Positions 45,727 to 55,116 are shown, numbered from the stretch's first letter. The stretch: DNA of 64,000 nt from Mycolicibacterium sp. MU0050 (GCF_963378085.1 NZ_OY726395.1:1116001-1180000), one strand, 5' to 3'. The notes: a model not told the origin generated them from the letters alone. Made by a program: numbers and translations.

Positions 45727-48700
45727 CCACACACATCGGCGGTCCGATCGAAGGGCTGCTGGCCCGCAGCGGCCGGTTCTTCACGCCGGGTGAGGTCTCC
45801 GAGGACATGCGCACCGTCACCCGGCAGGGTGGGCGCGAGGGCGACATTTTCTACCGCGACCGGTGGAGCCACGACAAGGTGGTGCGCTCCACCCACGGCG
45901 TCAACTGCACCGGATCCTGTTCGTGGAAGGTGTATGTCAAGGACGGCATCATCACCTGGGAGACCCAGGAAACCGACTATCCCTCGGTGGGGCCCGACCG
46001 CCCGGAGTACGAACCGCGGGGCTGCCCGCGGGGCGCGGCGTTCTCCTGGTACACCTACTCGCCGACCCGGGTGCGTTATCCCTACGCGCGCGGCGTGCTG
46101 GTCGAGATGTACCGCGAGGCCAGAGCCCGGCTGGGGGATCCGGTGTTGGCGTGGGCCGAGATTCAGGCCGACCCGCAACGGCGCCGCAAGTACCAGCAGG
46201 CCCGCGGCAAGGGCGGGCTGGTGCGCGTCAGTTGGGCCGAGGCCACCGAGATGATCGCGGCGGCCCACGTGCACACCATCAAGACCTACGGCCCGGACCG
46301 GGTGGCCGGCTTTTCGCCGATCCCGGCGATGTCCATGGTGTCGCACGCCGCCGGCTCACGCTTCGTCGAACTCATCGGCGGGGTGATGACCTCCTTCTAC
46401 GACTGGTACGCCGACCTGCCGGTGGCCTCCCCACAGGTGTTCGGGGACCAGACCGACGTGCCGGAATCCGGCGACTGGTGGGACGCGGCCTATCTGATGA
46501 TGTGGGGATCAAACGTTCCGGTCACCCGGACCCCGGACGCCCACTGGATGGCCGAGGTGCGTTACCGGGGGACCAAGGTGGTCGCGGTCAGCCCCGACTA
46601 CGCCGACAACACCAAGTTCGCCGACGAGTGGATGCCGTGCGCGGCCGGCACCGACGGCGCCCTGGCGATGGCCATGGGCCACGTGCTGCTCACGGAATTC
46701 TTTGTCCGCGAACAGGTGCCGTTCTTCGTCGACTACGTCCGCCAGTTCACCGACCTGCCGTTCCTGGTCAAGCTGGAGGACCGGGACGGCATCCTGGTGC
46801 CCGGCAAGAACTTGACGGCCGCCGACCTGGGCGGCTACGACGCGCAACAGGAGAATTCGGCGTTCAAGCCGGTGCTGCTCGACGCCGGCACCGATTCGGT
46901 TGTGGTGCCGCGGGGTTCGTTGGGCTTCCGCTACGGCGACGACGGCGAGGGCAAGTGGAACCTCGACCTCGGCGACGTGGTGCCGGCGTTGACGGTCGCG
47001 CGCGACGGCGGCGAGAACGCCTACGTGGCGCTGCCGCGGTTCGACACCCTCGACGGGCACGGCGAGACGCTGATGCGCGGGGTCCCGGTACGGCGGGTCG
47101 GTGAGCACCGGGTGTGCACCGTGTTCGATCTGATGCTGGCGCAGTACGGGGTGAGCCGGCCGGGGCTGCCCGGGGACTGGCCGACCGGGTACGACGACCC
47201 GCGACACCCGTACACCCCGGCCTGGCAGGAGCCGATCACCGGGGTCTCGGCCGAGCAGGCCATCCGGGTGGTGCGCGAATTCGCCCGCAGCGCCGAGGAA
47301 TCCGGCGGTCGATCGATGATCATCATGGGCGCCGGCATCTGCCAGTGGTTTCACGGTGACGCGACCTACCGCGCCGTGCTGGCGCTGCTGCTGCTCACCG
47401 GATCGATGGGCCGCAACGGCGGCGGCTGGGCGCACTACGTCGGCCAGGAGAAGTGCCGCCCCATCACCGGGTGGGCGACGATGGCCATGGGGACCGACTG
47501 GTCGCGGCCGCCGCGGCAGATGGCCGGCACCTCGTACTGGTACGCGCACACCGGCCAATGGCGCTACGACGGCTACCGCGCCGACACGCTGTCCAGTCCG
47601 CTGGGCCGGGGCCGGTTCCGCGGCCGGCACACCATGGACGTGCTCGCGTCGGCGACCGCCATGGGTTGGAGCCCGTTCTTCCCACAGTTCGACCGCTCCA
47701 GCCTCAAGGTCGCCGACGAGGCGAAGGCCGCGGGCCGCGACATCGCCGAATACGTGGCCGAGCAGCTCGGCTCCGGGGAGCTGAAGCTCGCGGTCACCGA
47801 TCCGGACAATCCCCGGAATTGGCCGCGGGTGCTCAACATCTGGCGGGCCAACCTGCTGGGCTCCTCCAGCAAGGGCAACGAGTACTTCCTGCGTCACCTG
47901 CTGGGCACCACGTCGAACCTGCAGGCCTCGCCCACCCCGGAGGAGCTGCGGCCCAACGACATCAACTGGCCCGAGGAGATCCCCGAGGGCAAGCTGGACC
48001 TGCTGATGTCGATCGACTTCCGGATGACCTCGACCACCCTGCTCTCCGACGTGGTGCTGCCCGCGGCGACCTGGTACGAGAAGGCGGACCTGTCGAGCAC
48101 CGACATGCACCCCTATGTGCACGCCTTCAGTCCCGCCATCGATCCGCCGTGGGAGACCCATTCGGACTTCGAGGCGTTCGGTGCGGTGGCGCGCGCGTTC
48201 AGCACCCTGGCCGCCAAACACCTGGGGACCCGCACGGACGTGGTGCTGGGCACGCTGCAGCACGACACCCCGGGAGCCATGGCCTACCCCGGTGGCGCCG
48301 AACACGATTGGCGACGCACCGGTGAGACTCCGGTGCCCGGCAAAACCATGGGGCCCATCGCGGTCGTCGAACGGGACTACGCCGCGATCGCCGACAAGTG
48401 GTCGACGTTGGGGCCGCTGACCGAGAAACTGGGCCTGACCACCAAGGGCATCACCACCAATCCGGACGTCGAGGTCAAACAGCTGGCCGCGAAGTTCGGT
48501 GTCCTCGATTCCGGGGTGGCCCAGGGCCGGCCCGCGATCACGACCGCGGAGCGGATGGCCGACGTCATCCTGGCGTTGTCCGGCACCTCCAACGGCCGGC
48601 TTGCCGTGCAGGGCTTCCGCGAGCTCGAACGCCGCACCGGCCGCCGCCTGGTCCACCTCGCCGAGGGCAGCGAGGAACGGCGCATCACCTACGCCGACAC

Positions 48701-49406
48701 CCAGGCCCAACCGGTGCCGGTGATCACCAGCGCCGAGTGGTCGGGCAGCGAGACCGGCGGTCGCCGCTACGCGCCGTTCACCGTGAACATCGAACACCTC
48801 AAGCCCTTTCACACGCTCACCGGGCGGATGCACTTCTACCTGGACCACGACTGGATCGAGGAACTCGGTGAGCAACTGCCCACCTACCGGCCCCCGCTGG
48901 ACATGGCACGGCTGTTCGGGGAGCCGGCGGTCGGTGCCCAGGACGGTCTGGGCCTGACGGTCCGCTACCTGACTCCGCACTCGAAGTGGTCCATCCATTC
49001 CGAGTACCAGGACAACCTGTTCATGTTGTCGCTGTCGCGCGGCGGGCCGACCATGTGGATGAGTCCCGCCGACGCCGCGAAGATCGAGGTCAAGGACAAC
49101 GACTGGGTGGAGGCGGTCAACCGCAACGGCGTGGTGGTCTGCCGGGCGATCGTCAGCCATCGGATGCCCGAAGGTGTGGTCTTCGTTTACCACGCCCAGG
49201 AACGCACCATCGACGTCCCGCTCACCGAGACCACCGGAACCCGTGGCGGAATCCACAATTCGCTGACCCGGCTGCTGATCAAACCCAGCCACCTCGCGGG
49301 CGGCTACGCGCAGACGGCATTCGCCTTCAACTACCTGGGGCCGACGGGCAATCAACGTGACGAGGTGACCGTGGTGCGGCGTCGGTCCCAAGAGGTCCAC
49401 TACTGA
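45723..49406 (+). CDS. narG: respiratory nitrate reductase alpha subunit
   Basis: This 1227-residue molybdopterin enzyme has the N-terminal [4Fe-4S] ligands in HGVNCTGSC (His58, Cys62, Cys66) and a later GCPRG. The Mo-ligand Asp lies in FYDWYADLP, followed by DQTDVPES and WGSNVPVTRTPDAH, as in NarG. It reduces nitrate to nitrite on the cytoplasmic side using electrons from NarH. No twin-arginine signal is visible at the N-terminus, as for the cytoplasm-facing NarG type. It corresponds to Rv1161. Confidence 0.97.
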   Translation: MTTHIGGPIEGLLARSGRFFTPGEVSEDMRTVTRQGGREGDIFYRDRWSHDKVVRSTHGVNCTGSCSWKVYVKDGIITWETQETDYPSVGPDRPEYEPRGCPRGAAFSWYTYSPTRVRYPYARGVLVEMYREARARLGDPVLAWAEIQADPQRRRKYQQARGKGGLVRVSWAEATEMIAAAHVHTIKTYGPDRVAGFSPIPAMSMVSHAAGSRFVELIGGVMTSFYDWYADLPVASPQVFGDQTDVPESGDWWDAAYLMMWGSNVPVTRTPDAHWMAEVRYRGTKVVAVSPDYADNTKFADEWMPCAAGTDGALAMAMGHVLLTEFFVREQVPFFVDYVRQFTDLPFLVKLEDRDGILVPGKNLTAADLGGYDAQQENSAFKPVLLDAGTDSVVVPRGSLGFRYGDDGEGKWNLDLGDVVPALTVARDGGENAYVALPRFDTLDGHGETLMRGVPVRRVGEHRVCTVFDLMLAQYGVSRPGLPGDWPTGYDDPRHPYTPAWQEPITGVSAEQAIRVVREFARSAEESGGRSMIIMGAGICQWFHGDATYRAVLALLLLTGSMGRNGGGWAHYVGQEKCRPITGWATMAMGTDWSRPPRQMAGTSYWYAHTGQWRYDGYRADTLSSPLGRGRFRGRHTMDVLASATAMGWSPFFPQFDRSSLKVADEAKAAGRDIAEYVAEQLGSGELKLAVTDPDNPRNWPRVLNIWRANLLGSSSKGNEYFLRHLLGTTSNLQASPTPEELRPNDINWPEEIPEGKLDLLMSIDFRMTSTTLLSDVVLPAATWYEKADLSSTDMHPYVHAFSPAIDPPWETHSDFEAFGAVARAFSTLAAKHLGTRTDVVLGTLQHDTPGAMAYPGGAEHDWRRTGETPVPGKTMGPIAVVERDYAAIADKWSTLGPLTEKLGLTTKGITTNPDVEVKQLAAKFGVLDSGVAQGRPAITTAERMADVILALSGTSNGRLAVQGFRELERRTGRRLVHLAEGSEERRITYADTQAQPVPVITSAEWSGSETGGRRYAPFTVNIEHLKPFHTLTGRMHFYLDHDWIEELGEQLPTYRPPLDMARLFGEPAVGAQDGLGLTVRYLTPHSKWSIHSEYQDNLFMLSLSRGGPTMWMSPADAAKIEVKDNDWVEAVNRNGVVVCRAIVSHRMPEGVVFVYHAQERTIDVPLTETTGTRGGIHNSLTRLLIKPSHLAGGYAQTAFAFNYLGPTGNQRDEVTVVRRRSQEVHY

Positions 49407-49419
49407 TGGGGAAGAACCG

Positions 49420-51069
49420 ATGAAAGTCATGGCGCAGATGGCGATGGTGATGAACCTCGACAAGTGCATCGGCTGCCATACCTGCTCGGTGACCTGCAAG
49501 CAGGCCTGGACCAACCGCGCGGGCACCGAGTACGTCTGGTTCAACAACGTCGAGACCCGCCCCGGCGTCGGCTATCCGCGCACCTATGAGGATCAGGACC
49601 GCTGGCGGGGCGGCTGGATCCGGGACCGCAAGGGCCGGTTGCGGTTACGGGACGGCGGCCGGCTGGCGAAGCTGGCCCGCATCTTCTCTAACCCGAAGCT
49701 GCCGTCCATCGACGACTACTACGAGCCGTGGACCTACGACTACGAGAACCTGACCTCTGCGCCGTTGGGTGAGCACATCCCGGTGGCGCCGCCGCGGAGC
49801 CTGATCAGCGGCAAACCGATGAAGGTGTCGTGGTCGGGGAACTGGGACGACAACCTGGGCGGCTCACCGGAGATCGTGCCGCGGGACCCGGTCCTGGCCA
49901 AGGTCAGCGAGGAGATCCGGCTGGAACTCGAGCAGACCTTCATGTTCTACCTGCCGCGGATCTGCGAGCATTGCCTCAACCCCTCCTGCGTGGCCTCCTG
50001 CCCGTCGGGCGCGATGTACAAGCGCACCGAGGACGGCATCGTGCTGGTCGATCAGGACAAGTGCCGGGGCTGGCGGATGTGTGTGTCGGGATGCCCCTAC
50101 AAGAAGGTGTATTTCAACCACAAGACCGGCAAGGCCGAGAAGTGCACGCTGTGCTATCCGCGCATCGAGGTGGGGTTGCCGACGGTGTGCTCGGAGACCT
50201 GCGTGGGCCGCCTGCGCTATCTCGGACTGGTGCTCTACGACGTGGACCGGGTGGCCGAGGCCGCGTCGGTGCCCGACGAGAAGGACCTCTACGACGCCCA
50301 CAGGCGAATACTGTTGGACCCGAACGATCCTGAGGTGATCGCGGGGGCCCGCGCGGAGGGCATCTCGGATGAGTGGATCGAAGCGGCCCGACGCTCGCCG
50401 GTGTACGCGTTGATCAACACCTATCAGGTGGCGCTGCCTCTGCACCCGGAATACCGCACCATTCCGATGGTCTGGTACATCCCGCCGCTGTCGCCTGTGG
50501 TGGACGCCGTCAGCCGGGCGGGCCGCGACGGAGAGGATGTCGGCAACCTGTTCGGCGCCCTGGAGTCGCTGCGCATCCCGCTGGAGTACCTGGCCGGCCT
50601 GTTCACCGCGGGCGACACCATGCCGGTGGAGCGGGTCCTGCGCAAGCTGGCGGCCATGCGGTCCTACATGCGCGACATCAACCTCGGCCGGGAGACCCAG
50701 CCGCACATCCCGGCGGCGGTCGGCATGACCGAGGAGCAGATGTACGACATGTACCGACTGCTGGCGATAGCGAAATACGATGAGCGCTACGTCATCCCGA
50801 GCGCGTATGCGCCCTCGGCGGGCAACGCCGAGGAGCCGGGCTGCTCGCTGTCCTTCGACGGGGGCCCCGGGATGTACGAGTCGGGACCGTTCGGTGAGGC
50901 CAGTGGCGGGCCCGTACCCATCGCGGTGGAAACCTTCCACGCGCTGCGGCATCGCCAGACCGCCGAGGGGATGGCGGCCAACGCGGAGCGGCCCTCCCGG
51001 GTGAACCTGCTCAACTGGGACGGCCGGGGAGTGCCGACGGGCATGTTCCCGGACGGGGAGCAGCAATGA
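49420..51069 (+). CDS. narH: respiratory nitrate reductase beta subunit
   Basis: This 549-residue iron-sulfur protein carries four cluster motifs, the first CIGCHTCSVTC (about 16-26), then CEHCLNPSCVASCPSG, CRGWRMCVSGCPY and CTLCYPR ... CSETC. The Trp in CRGW marks the [3Fe-4S] cluster of NarH. It passes electrons from NarI to NarG. It is 13 nt after narG, with GGGGAAG before the ATG, and overlaps narJ by 4 nt. Confidence 0.97.
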   Translation: MKVMAQMAMVMNLDKCIGCHTCSVTCKQAWTNRAGTEYVWFNNVETRPGVGYPRTYEDQDRWRGGWIRDRKGRLRLRDGGRLAKLARIFSNPKLPSIDDYYEPWTYDYENLTSAPLGEHIPVAPPRSLISGKPMKVSWSGNWDDNLGGSPEIVPRDPVLAKVSEEIRLELEQTFMFYLPRICEHCLNPSCVASCPSGAMYKRTEDGIVLVDQDKCRGWRMCVSGCPYKKVYFNHKTGKAEKCTLCYPRIEVGLPTVCSETCVGRLRYLGLVLYDVDRVAEAASVPDEKDLYDAHRRILLDPNDPEVIAGARAEGISDEWIEAARRSPVYALINTYQVALPLHPEYRTIPMVWYIPPLSPVVDAVSRAGRDGEDVGNLFGALESLRIPLEYLAGLFTAGDTMPVERVLRKLAAMRSYMRDINLGRETQPHIPAAVGMTEEQMYDMYRLLAIAKYDERYVIPSAYAPSAGNAEEPGCSLSFDGGPGMYESGPFGEASGGPVPIAVETFHALRHRQTAEGMAANAERPSRVNLLNWDGRGVPTGMFPDGEQQ

Positions 51070-51731
51070 AGCTGCGCACCCGCATCCGCGATACCACCCT
51101 GAACGACCGGGCGGTGTGGCAGGCGGCCTCGCTGCTGTTGGCCTACCCGGACGGCGACCGTCAGGAGCAACTGGACACCGTCGCCGACCTGCTCGCCCAC
51201 GTGCGCGGCTCGGCGCGCCCCCTGCTGGACAGCGCCCACGCGGGTCTGTCCGCACTGGATCAGCGCCGCGCGGCCGAGGATTACGTCGCGACGTTCGATC
51301 TGCGTCGTCGCTCCACCATGTACCTGACCTACTGGACCGCCGGAGACACCCGCAACCGCGGCGCGGCGATGCACGGCTTCGTCACCGCCTACCGCGGTGC
51401 GGGGGTGCAGCCCCCGAAAGCGGAGTCGCCCGACCATCTTCCGGTGGTCCTCGAGTTCGCCGCCCGGGTCGACCCGGTGCTCGGGCGTCGCCTGCTGGTG
51501 GAGCATCGGGTACCGATCGACGTGCTGCGCGACGCGCTCGTCGAGTCCGGTTCGGTCTACGGGGCCGCGGTGGAGGCGGTGTGCACGACGCTTCCCCGCG
51601 CCACCGACCAGGAGGTGCAGCGGGCACAACGGCTGGCGCAGGCGGGGCCGCCGGCCGAAGCGGTGGGGCTGCAACCGTTCACGTTGACCGTGCCGCCGCG
51701 GCGGGAGACGGGAGGGCACGGGCATGGGTGA
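51066..51731 (+). CDS. narJ: nitrate reductase assembly chaperone
   Basis: This 221-residue NarJ/DmsD family chaperone has QAASLLLAYPDGDRQEQLDTV and a DYVATFDLRRRSTMYLTY segment, the FDL/RR core of NarJ. It binds apo-NarG and allows molybdenum cofactor insertion before membrane attachment. It is coupled to narH by ATGA, and the narI start lies 8 nt inside its end. Confidence 0.93.
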   Translation: MKLRTRIRDTTLNDRAVWQAASLLLAYPDGDRQEQLDTVADLLAHVRGSARPLLDSAHAGLSALDQRRAAEDYVATFDLRRRSTMYLTYWTAGDTRNRGAAMHGFVTAYRGAGVQPPKAESPDHLPVVLEFAARVDPVLGRRLLVEHRVPIDVLRDALVESGSVYGAAVEAVCTTLPRATDQEVQRAQRLAQAGPPAEAVGLQPFTLTVPPRRETGGHGHG

Positions 51732-52449
51732 GATCTTCTGGGATGTGGTCCCGTACGTGACGCTGGCGATCATCATCGTCGGTACGTGGTGGCGCTACCG
51801 GTACGACAAGTTCGGCTGGACCACCCGCTCGTCGCAACTGTACGAGTCGCGGCTGCTGCGGATCGGCAGCCCGATGTTCCACTTCGGGATCCTGGTGGTG
51901 ATCGTCGGACACTTCATCGGGCTGGTCATCCCGCAGTCCTGGACCGACGTCGTCGGGTTGAGCCAACACGCCTACCACGTCCAGGCGATCACCCTGGGGT
52001 CGATCGCCGGGGTGTCCACCCTGCTGGGTATCACGTTGCTGGTGTACCGCCGGCGCACCACGGGCCCGGTGTTCATGGCCACCACGGTCAACGACAAGGT
52101 GATGTACGTGGTGCTGGTCGCCGCCATCGTCGCTGGGTTGTGCGCCACCGCACTGGGTTCCGGGCTGGTGGGGGAGGAGCACAACTACCGCGAAACCGTC
52201 TCGCCGTGGTTCCGGTCCATCTGGGTGCTGCAGCCCCGGGGCGATCTGATGAACCTGGCCCCGATGTATTTCCAGGTCCATGTGCTGATCGGGTTGGCGC
52301 TGTTCTGCCTGTGGCCCTTCACCCGGCTGGTGCACGCGTTCAGCGCGCCGGTCGCCTACCTGTTCCGGCCCTACATCGTCTACCGCAGCCGGGAGGTCGC
52401 CAAGGACACCGAGCTGATCGGGTCGCAGCCGCACCGCCGCGGTTGGTGA
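51724..52449 (+). CDS. narI: respiratory nitrate reductase gamma subunit (cytochrome b)
   Basis: This 241-residue membrane protein has five hydrophobic helices. Heme-ligand His pairs are in MFHFGILVVIVGHFIGL (helix 2) and in YFQVHVLIGLALFCLWPFTRLVHAF (helix 5), as in NarI. It oxidises quinol on the outside and passes electrons inward. The ATG overlaps narJ. The stop shares a small dyad, TGAGA-TCT-TCTCA (52447-52459), with the stop of the convergent oxidase-like gene. Confidence 0.95.
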   Translation: MGEIFWDVVPYVTLAIIIVGTWWRYRYDKFGWTTRSSQLYESRLLRIGSPMFHFGILVVIVGHFIGLVIPQSWTDVVGLSQHAYHVQAITLGSIAGVSTLLGITLLVYRRRTTGPVFMATTVNDKVMYVVLVAAIVAGLCATALGSGLVGEEHNYRETVSPWFRSIWVLQPRGDLMNLAPMYFQVHVLIGLALFCLWPFTRLVHAFSAPVAYLFRPYIVYRSREVAKDTELIGSQPHRRGW

Positions 52450-52456
52450 GATCTTC

Positions 52457-52774
52457 TCAGAACAGGTAGATCGCGAAGATCACGACGTGCAGGCCGATCA
52501 GCCAGCCCTCGGCGGTGCGCCGCAGCCAGGGGGGTGCGGTGCGCACCTCCATGAAGTATCGCACCACCAGCCGGGCCTTGATGTAGGTCAGCGCCAGGAC
52601 CAGCGCGGTGATCGGGATGCTGGGGTCCACCCGCTCGGTGAAGTGCGCCGGGGCCAGCCACCACGATCCGATGGTGATGACGCACAACGCAATCCATGCC
52701 CAGGTCAGGATGCGGTTCTCGCGGGCGTGCGAGGCCCCGTCCGGGGTCGGTGCCGCGGTCGATGTCGTGGTCAT
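52457..52774 (-). CDS. cytochrome c oxidase subunit IV-like small membrane protein
   Basis: This 105-residue protein has three hydrophobic segments and the prokaryotic oxidase subunit IV pattern: ILTWAWIALCVITIGSWWLA, ALVLALTYIKARLVVRYFMEVR and a last helix GLHVVIFAIYL. The KARLVVRYFMEVR element is typical of this family, seen with NorE/CoxC-like proteins. It is the last gene of the minus-strand cluster and follows the subunit III-like gene by 1 nt. No catalytic oxidase subunit is in the window. Confidence 0.82.
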   Translation of the reverse strand: MTTTSTAAPTPDGASHARENRILTWAWIALCVITIGSWWLAPAHFTERVDPSIPITALVLALTYIKARLVVRYFMEVRTAPPWLRRTAEGWLIGLHVVIFAIYLF

Positions 52775-52775
52775 G

Positions 52776-53387
52776 TCACCTCATCACGTAGAGCAGCCCG
52801 AAGATGATCACCCACAGCAGGTCCACCATGTGCCAGTAGACGGCGCCGGATTCCACCATGGAGGTGCGGCGGCGGCTCGGGTTGCGCAGTTCCCGGATGA
52901 CGACACCCAGGACGATGAGCCCGATCAGCACGTGTATCAGATGCACGCCGGTGATCACGTAGTAGAACGAGTAGAACGTCTCGGAGTTGGTGTGCCCGGC
53001 GGCGATCTTGGCGGCCCACTCGTAGCTCTTGAACACCATGAACAGCACGCCGCACGTCCCGGCGGCATAGACCCGGCGGATGGCCTGGGCGTGGGCGCCG
53101 GCCCGCGCGGACATCACCGCGCGGGCGATGAACCACGAACTGGTCAACAGGATCACCGTGTTGAGCACGCCGATGTTGACGTCGAGGTGCTGCTGCGCGA
53201 GCAGGAACTTCTCGGGGTTCATGGCGCGGTAGATCATGAAGATGACGAAGTACCCGGAGAAGATCAGGATGTCCCCGAGGACCATGATCCACATGTCCAG
53301 GTCGCCGGGCAGCCGGCCGCGGGCGGGTGTCGCCTCGGGTTGATCCGCCACAGCGGTGGCTGTCGGCGGTGAATCGGAATGTGTCAC
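52776..53387 (-). CDS. cytochrome c oxidase subunit III-like protein (NorE-like)
   Basis: This 203-residue protein has about five membrane helices, fewer than the seven of classical subunit III, like NorE. It keeps LPGDLDMWIMVLGDILIF at the first helix, FYSFYYVITGVHLIHVLIG and the end motif YWHMVDLLWVIIF. Such proteins support assembly or function of heme-copper oxidases or nitric oxide reductases. The start is a GTG at 53387. It lies between two paralogous membrane genes upstream and the subunit IV-like gene. Confidence 0.85.
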   Translation of the reverse strand: MTHSDSPPTATAVADQPEATPARGRLPGDLDMWIMVLGDILIFSGYFVIFMIYRAMNPEKFLLAQQHLDVNIGVLNTVILLTSSWFIARAVMSARAGAHAQAIRRVYAAGTCGVLFMVFKSYEWAAKIAAGHTNSETFYSFYYVITGVHLIHVLIGLIVLGVVIRELRNPSRRRTSMVESGAVYWHMVDLLWVIIFGLLYVMR

Positions 53388-53405
53388 AAGCGCTTCCTTC
53401 GCTGG

Positions 53406-54152
53406 TCAGTCCAAGGGTGCAGCGTCGACGGGTTCGCGCTCCTGGGCGCGCTTGAGCAGGTAGATCAGCACGCCCAGCCAGACCGTGAAGACCACCACCG
53501 CCCACCAGAAGGCCAGCGAACCGTTCCAGGCCATCGGTCCGGACTTGAACACGAACATCTGGGTGGCGATCACCTCGGTGATGATCTGCCAGATCGACAC
53601 GTAGGCAAACCATTTCGGGAAGATGTCGTTCTTGTCGTAGAGGATGGCGATGGCCAGCGCCAGATACGCCGCCGAGAAGCAGCCCAGCGACCCGTTGTAG
53701 GACAGCATGCCGAGGTCATAGAGCAGGCTGATCTGTTCGGGGTTGCGGTCGGGGCGGAACGCCGCGGTCAGGAAGCACACGCCGACCAACAGGAATCCGG
53801 GCAGGGCTCCGACGCCCATGCCGCCGATGTAGACGTAGGCCCACACGGATCCGGAGCTCATCCGTTTCATCTGGTAGGCGACCAGGCCGTTGGTCACCGC
53901 GGCGCCGCCGAGCAGGATCAGCAGGATCACGAAGCCGATCTGGATGGTCAGGCCGTTGGCGGCGAAGAACGCCACCTTGCCCTCGTCGGTGACATCCGGC
54001 CGCGGCGGCGGCGTCACCCGGGCCAGGATGCAGATGATGACGCCGAACACGCCGTACCAGGCCGGGAAGAACCACGTGACCAGCCGGACGTCGGGTTTGC
54101 CCTTGGGTGCCTGGTCGGTATCGGCCGAGGAGCCGACAGTCAGCAGGCTCAC
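53406..54152 (-). CDS. uncharacterised six-helix membrane protein, paralogue B
   Basis: This 248-residue protein has about six membrane helices and no recognisable catalytic motif. It is a paralogue of the gene just upstream, with the same length and shared islands: QMKRM (94-98), AAFRPDRNPE (130-139) and GPMAWNG (205-211). It has no histidine at all, so it cannot bind heme through His. The GTG at 54152 lies in a GTGA overlap with the upstream copy. I do not recognise a named family; the context suggests a partner of the oxidase subunit III/IV-like proteins. Confidence 0.75.
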   Translation of the reverse strand: MSLLTVGSSADTDQAPKGKPDVRLVTWFFPAWYGVFGVIICILARVTPPPRPDVTDEGKVAFFAANGLTIQIGFVILLILLGGAAVTNGLVAYQMKRMSSGSVWAYVYIGGMGVGALPGFLLVGVCFLTAAFRPDRNPEQISLLYDLGMLSYNGSLGCFSAAYLALAIAILYDKNDIFPKWFAYVSIWQIITEVIATQMFVFKSGPMAWNGSLAFWWAVVVFTVWLGVLIYLLKRAQEREPVDAAPLD

Positions 54153-54895
54153 GGCGCCACCACGTTGTCCTCGACGGCCTGGCGCCACAGCGCCCGGCGC
54201 AGCACGAAGAACATCACCACGACGAAGGCGGCGTAGGCCCCGTTGCGCAGCCAGAAGCTCACCAGCCCGTCCCAGGCCAGCGGACCGGTGTGGAAGACGG
54301 CGGCCGCCGCGGCGGGGATCATGGCCACCGCGGTGGCCATCGAGTAGTGCCCGACCCACCGCGGGAACACCGGGTCGGGTCCGTCGTCGAAATAGACCGC
54401 CAGGCCGAGCAGCACGAACTGGGCCACCGCCATGCCGACCGGCGCGATGAAGATGATCCAGGCCATGTCGTTGAGCAGCATGACCAGCTCGGGGTTGCGC
54501 TCGGGCCGGAAGGCGGCCACCAGGAAGAAGATGTTGGAAAGCGCGAAAGTGGTTGCGCCGCTGACGATTGCGGTCAGATAGCAGTAGGCGAAGACGTGGC
54601 TTTGGGTCTTCATCCGTTTCATCTGCGTCACGATCACCATGAAGAACGGCAGGATCATGATGCCGCAGAGGTTGAACGTCACCTGGCTGGCGCGGATCCA
54701 CGCGGTGTTCTCGGCGTAGAACGCCGCGACCTGGTCGGCGGGCACCGTCGGTGACATCGGTGGCCAGAAGGCGGGGAACGCCAGCATCGCGATCAGCAGC
54801 ACCGCGCCGACGGCGGGCCCGGTCCACAGGGCCACCCACTGGGTTCGGATGTTGCCGGCTTGTGGCGTGTCTTGGACCTGCTCGAGTATCTGCAC
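54149..54895 (-). CDS. uncharacterised six-helix membrane protein, paralogue A
   Basis: This is the first gene of the four-gene minus-strand cluster: 248 residues, about six membrane helices. Islands shared with paralogue B are QMKRM (91-95), AAFRPERNPE (127-136) and GPLAWDG (204-210). It has three His in or near helices (His100, His183, His202) that B lacks. The GTG at 54895 has GGAGG 5 nt upstream. The promoter about 120 bp upstream carries a palindromic operator. The function is unknown to me; it may be an electron-transfer or ligand-binding subunit. Confidence 0.75.
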   Translation of the reverse strand: MQILEQVQDTPQAGNIRTQWVALWTGPAVGAVLLIAMLAFPAFWPPMSPTVPADQVAAFYAENTAWIRASQVTFNLCGIMILPFFMVIVTQMKRMKTQSHVFAYCYLTAIVSGATTFALSNIFFLVAAFRPERNPELVMLLNDMAWIIFIAPVGMAVAQFVLLGLAVYFDDGPDPVFPRWVGHYSMATAVAMIPAAAAAVFHTGPLAWDGLVSFWLRNGAYAAFVVVMFFVLRRALWRQAVEDNVVAP

Positions 54896-55018
54896 TGCAC
54901 CCTCCGAATTGACGCCGGTCAGTGATCGTGTCGGCCGGAAGCGCCCCGGTGCGCGCCGGCGCGAACGACGGCGCCTGCGGCGAAACTCCGGTGTTCCAAT
55001 CGGAATCACTACTGGAGC

Positions 55019-55047
55019 AGGATAGCCGATCGGCTAGTGCGAGGAAA
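55019..55047 (-). promoter_or_regulatory. promoter with palindromic operator for the oxidase-like cluster
   Basis: On the minus strand, TTTCCT (-35, 55042-55047) and TATCCT (-10, 55019-55024) are separated by 17 bp. A perfect 14-bp palindrome, TAGCCGATCGGCTA (55023-55036), fills most of the spacer. The transcript would begin near 55012 and have a leader of about 115 nt. A repressor bound here would block the promoter. Confidence 0.55.
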
Positions 55048-55116
55048 GGGCCTTCTGAGAGCAGTCAGTTTTCTCGAAAATTCGCCGGTCGTGGCGGCCG
55101 GTCGCCGGACGGGCGG

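Noticed and set aside
46509-49547. 1012-codon open frame on the minus strand across narG
   Set aside because: It is a shadow of narG in very GC-rich DNA; its product is low-complexity Arg/Gly/His-rich and matches no family.
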